This document shows positions 24,495 to 35,745 of a stretch of DNA of 64,000 nt, in pieces. Origin of the DNA: Rhodamnia argentea (lineage: Eukaryota; Streptophyta; Magnoliopsida; Myrtales; Myrtaceae); contig NC_063159.1 of assembly GCF_020921035.1 (NCBI RefSeq), forward strand, positions 8,100,501 through 8,164,500, in the 5' to 3' direction. The notes below the pieces were generated by a model, which saw nothing but the letters and a program-made list of their open reading frames with translations, did not search any database and was not told the origin of the DNA. Position 1 is the stretch's first letter. Each line of letters starts with the position of its first letter. A program made the translations under genes and the position numbers.

Positions 24495-27400
24495 ATGTCA
24501 ACGTTGACTTCGAGCTGTTCTTGGAAGGCCGGAGACGTCGTCCCCGATCAATTCCCGGCGGGCTTGCGGGTCCTCGTGGTGGATGATGATCCGACTTGTC
24601 TCAGGATCTTGGAGAAAATGCTCATGACATGCCAATATCAAGGTAGTTTGATATGATGTTCTTGTCCCGTTCGTGATGCTCAATTCATTTGCAGATTCCG
24701 ACATAAATCAAGAAAATCGATTCCATTTCTTAAATTTTTTTCACTCGTAAGGGTTTACTTTTTTTTCCATTTCATGAAAAATGATGGATTAATGTCCAGT
24801 TTTGAGTCCTTGCAGCTACAATTCCTTGCCCTTTTCCCTTTACTTCTTGCTTTTTCCATTTTGGAATAGTATGATGAGTTAGGTTTTTAGCTCTTTCTTG
24901 GTTGATTTCTCGCCTCTAGAAGTTGGTTTGCTACGGTGAGAAGTCCGAGTGCTTGTTTGAGCTCTCAGAAATTGAAGTCCTACAGTACTTAATGCTCGGT
25001 ACTAGTTGATTCATGATTCTTTCTGTTTTTGAATATTTCAGTGACAACATGTAGTAGGTCAGAAGTTGCTTTATCCACGCTTCGAGATAACAAAAATGGA
25101 TTCGACATTGTATTGAGTGATGTTCACATGCCGGACATGGATGGCTTCAAACTTCTTGAACACATCGGGCTCGAAATGGATCTCCCTGTAATCAGTATGC
25201 ACTCCATTTGAATTCCTATGTCCTGAAAATGGATATTAGAAATTTGTGTTAAATAAAACTGATTGACTTACTTTGTGTTACCTAACTTATGCAAATGAAC
25301 AGTGATGTCCGCGGATGACGGGAAGCAGGTTGTTATGAAGGGTGTGACCCATGGTGCTTGTGATTATTTGATAAAACCGATAAGGATCGAGGCATTGAAG
25401 AACATATGGCAGCACGTGGTTAGGAAGAGGAAGAACGAATGGAAGGAGTTGGAGCAATGTGGAAGTGTGGAAGATGGAGAGCGACCGCAGAGGCACTTGG
25501 AAGACGTGGATTACTCATCTACGGCAAATGAAGGAAGCTGGAAAAACGGAAAGAAAAGGAAGGAAGAGGAAGAGGATGTAGAAGAAAGGGATGATACGTC
25601 GACACTGAAGAAGCCACGAGTGGTTTGGTCTGTTGAGCTTCACCAACAGTTTGTGTCGGCTGTTAATCAGCTTGGAATTGACAGTATGAACTCATTACTT
25701 TTATTCTACCAGCTGTTATGCTCATAACATTGTCATATTTGCAAGTATTGTTAAGGGTCATCTTCAAAGGACTCAAGGTGAATGAATGTTAAATGTTTAT
25801 AATAAAGAGACAATCCATCATGGTGCTTATCCTCACACTTAGCTATGGGAGCGTTTAGAATTCAAGCACGGCTTTGAAACACTCAAACGTGGATTAATTT
25901 GGTTCTTGGGGTACAAGACTATGCTAGGTTGTATTACAATGTCCTTGGTCTTTCAACTCTTGGAATTCTTGCTCTGGCAACTTAGGGAAAGCAAATTAAT
26001 CTTCTCTAATGAAAGGATATCCAAACCATCCGTTTTATCACCTGTTTCGACAGAAAAATGAAACTTTTCATGTTCTGTGAAAATTACTTTGTGAAATGGA
26101 AAATGAATGGCTCATGGACATATATGACTTTTATTTTAATAGACCATGACTGATCTCCAGAAGACTACGAGTTGATGAAATCCCCATAAAGAAGCTTAAC
26201 AATTGTTCTGTGATCTTTCACAAATTGTTTCATGGAGCACAATAAGCCCATTTTGCAAGATATAAGAGCTTCTATTTAAGTGGGTGTGAAATCAAAATAA
26301 TTTTCTTTAAGCTCTTGCATGATCCCTGTTGCTATGTTCTGTCCTTGAAATATTTTCTGTCTGTTTTGTGGAAAATGAATGATTAGGAAACATTTTCCTA
26401 TAAATAATTGCTTGTATCGCTTGAATTAATTAGTTAATGAAAATGTTTTCATTAGCAATAACATTTTTTGTCTAAAAACATTTTCGAGGAAGGCAAAAAT
26501 TAGTTTTTGTTTGTTCATTCTTATAAGCAATGTAAGGGATCATTTCTAGGAAAATATTTTTCAAATCACTCATTTTCCTCCAAACAAACGCATACTATGT
26601 ATGATCAACTTCTACGGGATCTTCCTTTTACCATTTATCTGTGTTTTTCTCCCTTGTCATCTCTACCATTCTGAAAAATCTCTTGGTCCGTAAACACAGA
26701 GGCTGTTCCCAAGAAAATACTAGAGTTGATGAATGTTCCTGGGCTGACAAGAGAAAATGTTGCTAGCCACCTTCAGGTATCCTTTATTTTAATGGGTTCA
26801 TACATTTGTCCTATGCTTAATAAGCCATTTTTGTGTCGTTCTTCTCAGTACCTTCTAACTGTACAATAATATGGTGCAGAAATACCGCCTGTATCTTAGA
26901 AGACTGAGCGGCGTGCCGCAGCATCAGTCTGGAGTAAATAGCTCCTTTATTGGAACACAAGATGCAGCTTTTGGGATCTCCTCACTTAACGGGTTTGAGT
27001 GCTTCCAAGCACTTGCTGCTACAGGCCAGCTGCCACCCCAAAGCCTTGCTACACTCCAAGCAGCAGGGTTGGGTCGGACTGCCGGAAAATCTGGCATATC
27101 CATTCCCGTGTTGGATCAAAGAAACCTCTTCAGCTTTGACAATCCAAAATTAAGATTCGGAGAGGGACAGTCGCAGCAAAATCTCGGAAGCAATAGTAAA
27201 CAGGTGAACTTGCTCCATGGTATCCCAACCACAATGGGGCCTAAGCAACTCGTGAATCTTCAACAGTCTGCTCAACCTTTTGGAAGCATGAGCATGCCAG
27301 TCCATACACACGGAGCCCAGAGTAGCTCTTTGCTGATGCCGATAGGCCCACAGGCTAGAAGACACGTCATCGGTGAAAGTGGTGGCGGTCGCCCTCCGGT

Positions 27401-28255
27401 GCTTCAGGCTAATATGGGGCAGTCTGTTATGTCGACTGGTCTTGTTGGCGGGGCCTTAGGCAGGAGTAGTACTACTGAAAATGGGCGAGGTCTGGGGCAC
27501 AATACGATTTTGCAGACATCATCTGCTTTGAATTTTCCCATGAACCAAGTATCAGAAGCACCGGTTAGTAGTTTTCCCATCCAGAGTAGTTTCCCTGCAT
27601 CCAAAGGTGGATATCCGGAGGATGTGAACGCCAGTATTATTAAAGGGAATGGAGGGGGTATGCCGAGCTACGATATACTCCATGACTTGCAGCAAATTAG
27701 ATCCCATGATTGGGAGTTTCAGAATGTGGGTGTGACATTTGATACATCTCAACCAGGAAATACTGTCCAAGGAAATATCGACACATCTGGATTGCTCTTA
27801 GTTCATCAGGGTTTATCTTCTGGGCAGAGCAGCAGTGGACACAATAGAAACATCTCTGCTGCTGGCAAGTCCTTGCTTTCCGCCGACGGAAACCGGCAGG
27901 TGACTTCTCCTAATGTTGGTCAACCTCCAAACTCCCTTGTTGACAATCCGGTGCAAGTTAAGACTGAGGGTTTCCCTGATATGAGCTATCAGGCTGTGCT
28001 CTATCCGGAACACTACAGCCAGGAGGATATCATGAATGCATTTCTCAAGCAGGTGCATGAATTTTGTTGCTTTAGACTTGCTTACGTCTTGATGTAGTAG
28101 GATAATCTGCTCTGTGCACTAGCTATAATGTGACTTGCTCAAATATAAAACCCTGACACGGAATTTCTCTTTTCCTGCTGCAGCAACAAGGCATTGGGCC
28201 ATCTGATAGTGAGTTTGAGTTTGATGGGTTTTCCATGAATAATATTCCTGTATAG
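24495..28255 (+). CDS. Type-B two-component response regulator (ARR1/ARR2 type)
   Basis: This is a nuclear transcription factor that executes cytokinin signalling after phosphotransfer from His-phosphotransfer proteins. Six exons, 24495-24642, 25042-25194, 25303-25683, 26700-26776, 26880-28052 and 28184-28255, join in phase to give 667 residues. The receiver domain (about residues 24-145) has the acidic pocket VLVVDDDP, the phospho-acceptor Asp in [12 protein letters not shown] and the Lys in YLIKPIR. A basic linker ([16 protein letters not shown]) leads to the GARP/Myb-like DNA-binding domain, from [20 protein letters not shown] to [16 protein letters not shown]. The long C-terminal part is Gln/Gly/Ser-rich, as is usual for trans-activation. 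It ends [14 protein letters not shown], a tail close to that of ARR1 and ARR2. All key residues are present. Intron 3 (25684-26699) holds a MITE. I cannot separate ARR1 from ARR2 orthology without a tree. Confidence 0.93.
26365..26592. repeat. Tourist-like MITE in intron 3 of the ARR gene
   Basis: The left end GGAAAATGAATGATTAGG and the right end inverted GGAGGAAAATGAGTGATTTG mirror each other. The outer right end inverted reads GCGTTTGTTT, as in the other copies of the family. It lies fully within intron 25684-26699 and does not touch splice sites. Confidence 0.55.
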
Positions 28256-30089
28256 GATATGCTCCATGGTCAGGTTTCGTACAGCTCAAATCGCGCTTAC
28301 ATAGTTTCCCCCAGTTGGTTATTTTCCCCTCCTGCGATTGGGCTGCAAATTCAAGAGCATTCTTGATTTGAAGTGGCAGTGCTGGACCGTAATGATATTA
28401 TTGAATGGACCGATTTCAGTAGAAGATATTTGTGGAGCATGGGAGGCACTGCTGCGTGATATGCAAAGACGTACATGCTAGTTCTTTTTGACTGCTTTTG
28501 ATAGAATAATACTTTAGCCAGAAGAAGCAACTAATTTAGTCTTGTCTAGTTGTTGTTAGAATTTCTTAGGCACTTTGTTCAGCTGGACAAGGTTTTGTGA
28601 TACTTGCAGTACTTTTAGGTCTAGGAAGCCTTTTCTAACTCCAATAACAACACCCAATGTGGTTCTGGTCCGTCTTTTATCTCCCACTTGTTTATTGAGG
28701 TAACTCAATGTCATTGTAAGTATTTGCTTTTTCATTGCGTTGGACAAGGATTTGTGCATTCTTTACTCGGTGCTCCTTGTATTTCATTGCCCTGTACATG
28801 TTTTTGTGCATCCTTTGCTTAGTTCGTTTTGTATTTAAGTTCTCTTCCGTGTTGAATCTTCTGCCGGCTATTCGAGACTGTTTCTTGATCTCCTTATCAT
28901 TCTCAACCGTTAATATCATGATTCCACGAAGAATGGTATGGTTGCTCTGTGGCCAATGCGATATGTTGCAGATAAAACCCTGCAGAAAAGGCTGCTTATC
29001 CTTCTTTGACTCGCCATAATCTCATAAATAGCTTACTTCAAGGATGACCGTAATTCGTCATTGATTTTGCCGTCTTAGGGCTCGAAAACAGGGTCTTCTG
29101 GGAGCCGATGTGAGAAAATATTGAGTGCTTCGCTATTGTGTTGGCGGGATCAAATCACATGGTTGTGAAATGTCCAGTATATGCAACACCAAATTCAATG
29201 TACTCAACAAGTCGCTTCTCTGTGTTGGAGGTACTAGGGATACGTATAAAAAAGTAGTGCCCATGAGTTCTAGCATTAGGTAGGAAAATTTATGAGAAGG
29301 ATTTTCTTCATCCTTCGTTTACTTTTGGATAGAGAGAGTGAATTGGCCAATGGTTTCTCTTTGACCTACTTAGCACGTTTGGCCTGTTGGGAATGTCTAC
29401 CAAAACCTTGAGGAGTCAAAATACACAGACAGGTAAAAGGGGAAAACGCACAGAGAGAGAGAGAGACATCATAAGAAAATTTCCAATATGTACAGGGCAA
29501 AATCATTCAACTATCTGATGCAGTCAAAGATTCATCACCAGGAAAAAGTTGATGCCCTTCAAGGAAAAAGAGCTAAGAAGGCACATTGGTATTTTGGCTC
29601 AGAAAAGTTGCATTTGCGAGTGACAAGCTCCAGCTAATTGCCAATATCTGGGGATCCATGTCTGCGACTCCGGAAGTTACGTATGCCTCCAAGTTTTCGC
29701 TCGAATGAGCTATCGCCGGTCAAGCTTTATGAATGCATTTTTTTTCGAGTAAAATGCAAAGTTTGTCGTATTTTTTATCCTCGTCGAATGGTCGCCTGTG
29801 TAATGCTCCAATGGCAATGGAACCTACTCAATTCTCCCAGTAGAATATAGGGTGCCGTTGCCGCTATATCAATATAGGACAGGTATCTAATCTCTTTCGC
29901 CTCACGTTTAGACCTCTTGCCAGGAGCATTAACATCACCATGAATTCTGTTACGGGACAAACTGTCAAAGAGCATATCGAACGATGTATCCGCAGGCCGG
30001 ACTAAGTTCATGAACAAAGATTCCAATCAGAATATAGAACTGAAGCATCATCCTACAACCTGTAAATAACAACCACAACTCCAGTGTAC
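28256..30089. other. 3' UTR of the ARR gene and intergenic DNA
   Basis: The first few hundred bases are likely the 3' UTR of the response regulator. A GA tract lies at about 29452-29464. Minus-strand frames at 29775-30026 and 29965-30228 are not supported as genes; the second overlaps the COBRA-like relic in another frame. Confidence 0.45.
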
Positions 30090-30290
30090 TATGTTTAATA
30101 GCAAAATCTTCTTGAAGGAGCACATCTTCTTCCATGGGTACCTCTCTTAGGAAACCATGCTGTGGACTGTCATTTCCCAAGAACTCTAGGATCCTTTTGT
30201 GCATACGCTGCACCTCTTGCCACGGCAAGACAGTTCAATCCAGAGATCTCACATGAAATTGGTGTTAAGAGGATCCGCCACTGGACCAAA
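30090..30290 (-). pseudogene. COBRA-like gene relic
   Basis: On the minus strand this reads SGLNCLAVARGAAYAQKDPR followed by VLGK, a stop, then QSTAWFPKR. The intact COBRA-like gene starting 550 bp further right has [34 protein letters not shown] at the matching place. DNA similarity extends a little upstream (ACACCAATTTCATG versus ATACCATCCTCATG). The relic has in-frame stops and covers only the C-terminal part, so it is a dead partial tandem duplicate. It begins just downstream of the intact gene on the same strand. Confidence 0.6.
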
Positions 30291-30837
30291 GCCCGCCGAT
30301 AAGTTGTTCAGCAACGGGACAAGTTAGCTTACGAGAAATGTCAGCAACATGCTCACTGACTGATGCCCCAAATTAGGGATTCACGGACAGCAAAATATGT
30401 GAAAGCCTTTCTGGGTCATTAACTAGTAGCTGTACCGCTGACCTTGCAGTCAGGTGAAAGAGTAACAAAACTTAGGTGTATGGCACGACCGATTAAGCAG
30501 AAAACATCTCTACTAAATTATGCACAAACGATAAACAGAAAACATCTCGAATAAATTATGCACAAAGTACAAAATGTATTTAACTCCACAAACATCATAA
30601 CAAGTACAGTATCATGAAAGAGCATAAAAGGATGTAGAGAAGCATGCATGCCAACCAGAATCTAGAGTTACATCATTCTTTTAACCTGCAGATGACAATT
30701 GCAGTGTGTGCAAACAGTCTTCTCAGCCAAGTAAAGAAGGGAGAATTCGGAACCTCCCGGTTAGGCGTATACAGTGACAGTACACCGAAAGAATATAAAG
30801 AATCTGCAGCCACTACATAAATTAGGTCCTCATCCTG
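30291..30837. other. Downstream flank of the COBRA-like gene
   Basis: This lies between the intact gene and its relic and probably contains the 3' UTR of the intact gene near 30700-30837. No further exon-like similarity was recognised. Confidence 0.4.
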
Positions 30838-33509
30838 CTATCGCTGCGTCAACTTGAAAAGAACTGCTGCTAGAAGGGCTGAGTAGACTATGTTCGAAAA
30901 TGATTGGCTTCCACTGCTTGTGGGATAAAAAGAAGGAAGCGCGCACTCCTCTCCATTAAAGAAAACCTTAGTAGGAAAGCCATCTCCTCCCGGAACATTT
31001 ATCCCAGCAATATTTTTCTTGGTAAATGAGACCACAGACTGTTGTTTCCCGGGGACCCTAGGGTCCTTCTGTGGATTAGCTCCATCAGTTTCTGCTACAA
31101 GATAGTTTAATCCCGGGCGTCCTTGCATGAGGATGGTATTATTAGCGCCATTTATCTCCAACATGGTCGCATTCAACGAGTACATCTTTTCAAACCCAGG
31201 AGCAGCCTTATCCATTTGCACCGCAGCGAACCAATCAGGAAACGAGGTCTCGTCCCAGTTGAAGATCGTGACCCTCGCACTCCAACCACGGGTGTAGTCA
31301 GTGTATAAATGCCAATTGATGCTGACCCCGCAGTTATCACCACAAGGAAGTGGATTGGGCACTGTACGATGCTTCAGTTCTGCCCAAGCAAGTGCCAATG
31401 CTGTACGATTCTCGAAAGGAACAAGAAGTGCCTCTGACGGAAGAAGAATGGCTGGATCTGTGGTGCTACATGTTTGGCTGGTGCTGGTAGGGCACCCGCA
31501 TGCGCAAGTCCGGCACGGGACAATCGACTCATTGTAGTATGAAGAGAAAGACACGCAACATTTAGGGCTCGACCCCTTGGTTTGAGTGATATTGCACACC
31601 ACCTGCCAGCTGGCAACTGCAGTAGAGTTGGAGGGTAAGCCACTAGGGTCTGGGAACTGGCTTGGGCTCACTCGAATGGGTGGACCACACTGGTAGTCGG
31701 GATTCAGCGTGCCGTTGATCTGCCAATTCTGCGGAGGTGAGAGCGCCGATCTGTTGAGATCTGGTGGCATTTTGTAGACCTGCATCTGAAACACTGACGT
31801 CGACTTGCTTGGGTCCATTGACGGTGGCAAGATGGTGCCGTTTCTACAACAATTAGGAATCAAACCTAAAGTGCTGTCATTGGCCTTGGTTGGAGGCAAA
31901 TCAATTATGGTCGGCCGCTTCTCACAATTCAATACAGTTGAGAAATCCATTTCCTTGTAGTACGTGCCCTGGGTGCCAAATATGCAGTCACTAGAATCGA
32001 CAACATATGGATAAGCCCCTTTCATCGTGTAGATGAACTCCTCCCTCATCCAATCCCAGCTCAATTTCCAGTTATCAAGACGACCAAGAGGGTTGTGGTT
32101 GGCAATGGTGACCTGTGCCCAGTAGGACGAGTCATATGTTCTGATAACATCGTACATGATCGTCAGATCGCCATTTTTACGGGAAAGAAAATCATCGCCA
32201 ACAGTGATGTTGGCCTTGAAGTTGGTGTCTTTGGTGCAGCACACTTGCATCTCACTCTTGCCTGCAACAACCACATCCGAGAATTAAAACCTTCGCTTAA
32301 CATTAAGGGTGAACTGCATACTCGCAAACGATCGACAGCAATAACATCCCATATAATTACCCATTATCGCACCAGTAAAAACCGCTTCCATTCACCAAGT
32401 AATCATTGAAAATGGGGGGAGATTGGTTTCTTAAGTCTCGATTATTAGAGAAGGCTCTGTTAACAGAGCTATCTCTTAAAAGCACAGAAACCCCACAATA
32501 TGACCTCTTACTACTGAAGACATCTCCCTTCTGCATCGTTGAATCAAACAAGTTGAAAATTGTAATATATACAAAGAAAATCAAAGATGAATTTTTCTTC
32601 TTCAGATGAACTATTGCATAATCAAAGTGGCATCAGTCCTTTTCCACATGATCTCAAGTAAACGATGATCACCATCATATGAGTACCGTCATATCCAATA
32701 TAGTTTCCCCAAAAATTCAGGACAGAGACAGCACAAAACCACATCGAACCTCAAAGAACAAGATCCATATCATTTTCCCACTAAAGTGTTCAAGAAACCT
32801 TAGTACCAACCAATCCATCGCACTCAAAACCACTGATCCTTCACTTAGCCCCCAACATCAAAAGTTCCATTTGATAAACTTTCACCCGGTCAGAGATCAA
32901 TTATAGTCATTAAGAATAAAAAAAGTAAGAAATCACATCAGGCTCGAAACAGAGCGACGAGCACGAAATCAGCGGCAATGACAATCACTCACCCTGCAAA
33001 GTAGGCTTGGGACACACGAACCCATCGTTCGCCAACGAGATATTCGTCGGCATCGGCACGTCCGGCGACTTCACCCCAAACTGCGTCCCCACCAACGTGA
33101 CTTGCACCTGCATCTGCGTGACATCGCCCGCCGTCTCGATCGCCGTCTTCAGATCGGTGGCCGGATACCCCGCGAAGACGGTGCCGTTCCCGACACCGGC
33201 GGGCAGAGACGACCCGTCGGCCAGGATGGCATTCGAAGCAGAGACCAGGAGCTCGTCGTGCTGGAACCCGACGAAGACCATCCAGGACTTGAGCTCGTCG
33301 GCTCCATTGTTGAGGACGGTGAGCGTGGACTCGAAGCGGTAGGCCTGGTGGGTCGCGTTGACGGGGGGTAGCTGGGATCCGCCGGTGTAGGAGTAGGAGA
33401 GGAAGACGCCGTTGCAGGCGTCGGAGGCGGGCGACGGCGCGACGTCGGTTTGGGAGGAGGAGAAGGGTACAGCGGTCAAAATGAGGAGGATTGAGAGGAG
33501 GGTGGGCAT
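30838..33509 (-). CDS. COBL7: COBRA-like protein, COBL7 subgroup
   Basis: This is a GPI-anchored extracellular protein of the COBRA family, which affects cellulose deposition and oriented cell expansion. Two exons, 32993-33509 and 30838-32261, are separated by a 731-bp phase-1 intron and encode 646 residues. The N-terminus is a signal peptide ([20 protein letters not shown]). An additional N-terminal domain of about 150 residues follows ([15 protein letters not shown]...), which marks the longer COBL7-11 subgroup. The COBRA domain contains [10 protein letters not shown] and the diagnostic CCVS with the Cys-rich CRTCACGC. Many N-x-S/T sites are present. The C-terminus has a small-residue stretch (SSGSQSFSN) and a hydrophobic tail, as for GPI addition. 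The leader contains a GA microsatellite. Plus-strand frames across this gene are antisense shadows. Confidence 0.93.
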
Positions 33510-33687
33510 TGTGCCTGATGGGTTTCCGGTAAAGTTTCAAGCTTTGAACATGAAGAAGAAGAAGAAGAATTGACGGAAGAGAGAGAGAGATTGTGTGAGG
33601 ATTTGTAGAGAGAGAAGGCTGAAAGAGGAGAGTGTGAAAGAAAGGCGTAAACGCGTAAGAGAGAGAGTGGACAGCTAGCTTTCCTGT

Positions 33688-33709
33688 TGAGAGAGAGAGA
33701 GAGAGAGAT
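33688..33709. repeat. (GA)n microsatellite upstream of the COBRA-like gene
   Basis: A GA tract of about 20 bp, plus shorter GAGAGA runs at 33578-33612 and 33659-33668. It is 70-200 bp upstream of the ATG at 33509, on the sense strand as CT. Such tracts are known binding sites for plant BBR/BPC GAGA-factors, so a regulatory role is possible. Confidence 0.6.
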
Positions 33710-33735
33710 TTTGTAATGAACGTGTTGTGTACCAT

Positions 33736-34389
33736 TTCCTATTTGAGTTGTTCAAATTCAAACGACTCGGTTTGGTGGCTTGTTTCGAACATCCGCTAAT
33801 CATGTCGGGATTAATATAATCTAACCTAATATATCTAATTTCCAAGACAAATTGCGTTTCTTATTTTAACATATCGATAATCGCACCCTCTACACCCTTA
33901 ATTACCAAATAATAATTTTTTTTTCTGTAAAGCATAAAATACCTCGAAATTTTACGTTTCAAAATAACGGAGCAATTTTAGGACTTGCTCGGGTCCAATA
34001 TCCTAGGATATTCTGCCAATTCAAGTACTTTTTTCTTATCCCCAGTTAATTTTTAGCCTCGGTAGTGAAGATTTTGACGAATTTAATACATCCATGTCAA
34101 TAAAAAAAATACTAGTTACCATTCAAAATGTGAGTTTCGAATTTATGATGAGTCGGTTAAAAGAAATGTGCTCTTTTGACCATGTACATTTATTAGATAT
34201 GTCAAAGTTGATTCAAACTCACGAATATGTAAATTGAAGATTTCAATTGATCAGATGCTTATAGCGGACAATTGACGATATCTCCCTGAGGGACCTAAGT
34301 TGGGGCTCATTGACTTACTTGTTCTGACATATTCTAGTCAAAAACTAAAATCATTAAATTACGTCCATGTTCTTTCACTCATCAAAATA
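33736..34389. other. Intergenic, nothing recognised
   Basis: AT-rich DNA upstream of the COBRA-like gene, without a supported gene or bounded repeat. Confidence 0.4.
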
Positions 34390-34755
34390 AGGGACAGTAG
34401 CACAAATTATCGCTCAATTTTGGTTAAGTGTACAATGTCGTTTATGCTTAACTTTGGCCAAATTGGCATCTTTTTTTTCTAGATTTTTAATTTATTCAAT
34501 ATAACCTCAAACTATTGTTGAATATTCAACTTAGTCCATATTCAATATGTGGTCTATGAACATTTAGATATTTTTCTGTTGTGTGGAGACTACATTTGAC
34601 ATTTATCAAGTTTAGGAACCACATTACACAAACTAAAAATTCTTGGGATAGTATTTCAAATTGGGCCAAAGTTTAAGAATGATATCGTACACATTAAAAA
34701 TTCAAACATGACATTGCATATCAAATCAAAGTTTAAAAACCATTTATACTGTCGT
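34390..34755. repeat. Foldback element, second copy of the 7843-8213 family
   Basis: It shows the same mirrored phrases as the first copy, for example TTCAATATAACCTCAAACTA in the left arm and CACATTACACAAACTAAAAA in the right arm. It is more decayed than the copy near UTP5. There is no coding capacity. Confidence 0.5.
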
Positions 34756-35329
34756 GAAACTCAACTAATCCACTTATGCTTGTACCTTCATACGTATATT
34801 AAGAAGATCACGACGTGGATGACTCATTCCGATCACGACGTGCATGAGTCATATTTGATTGAAACGATCTACGGGCGAAAAGTGTGCGTGTGACTTTTAT
34901 GGTGGGAAGAAGCCAATGGCGGAAGAAAATGTCGTTGTCGGGAGAGCAGGTTGATGGAAGCTTCGCTTCGACGGCACAATTTCGGTTCGAAAAGGAGAGC
35001 GTGGCGCTGGAATTCCGGGGTTGTCTTTCGGGTTCTTCCTTATAGCCCACTGCATAAAAGTCTCCATCGATCGTGTATCATAAGTCCAATGATTGACCGC
35101 CGTTGTAGGCTAACACACCTGGGAAATCAATTCTGTAATACCGGCCCGCCCTACTCGGCTCGTCCGGCGACATTCTGGCCAAGATTTTCTGGTCGCGAAT
35201 AGACCCGTATGGCACCGGGTGGGGCCAGTTCTCCCATCTGGTTAAATTGGTCCCAAGAATAGCATGCAAATTGACAATCACCAAGCATGTCGCTCCTTGT
35301 TCAGTTCAAATATCCAGTTTCTATTAGGA

Positions 35330-35745
35330 TTAATTGGTTTCAAGGTGGATTGTTCCTGAAATCAAGAACTGGACCAGGCAAGGTCGATTCCCAGTTTGGG
35401 GAACCGAGAACTGGAGAATCGATCCTGTTCCATGTTCCGTAACCAGTGATTTCCTTTATGTTTATTCTATTATCTAAAGGTGAGAGTTTCCCAACATTAA
35501 AAAATGATAATATTTTTGCTACTTAGGGTTTGTTTTAGAATTAAAGAAATTAAGAAATTTTGATCGATCCGTCGATTCTGTCCAAGTAGTCTAGTTCTTT
35601 ATGTTAAATCGGAAACCGGATTGGTTATTCTTGATTCCAACTTTTAGAAATCGGAAACCGAACCGATCCCCCGGAACTACCCAAAACCGGCCGATCTGGC
35701 CCGGTTCTCGAGTTAGACGAGGACCGATGCACACCCCTAATTTCT
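35330..35745. repeat. GGTTCC-type foldback element, copy 2
   Basis: It contains GGTCGATTCCCAGTTTGGGG, a near match to copy 1 (17245-17625), many GGAACC/GGTTCC words, and the terminal GATGCACACCCCTAAT. The adjoining stretch from about 35190 has similar words and may belong to it. Confidence 0.5.

Noticed and set aside
32989-33735. 248-aa minus-strand frame and 111-aa/89-aa plus-strand frames over the first COBL exon
   Set aside because: They overlap the well-supported COBL7 exon in other frames; composition follows the GC-rich codon bias of the real gene.
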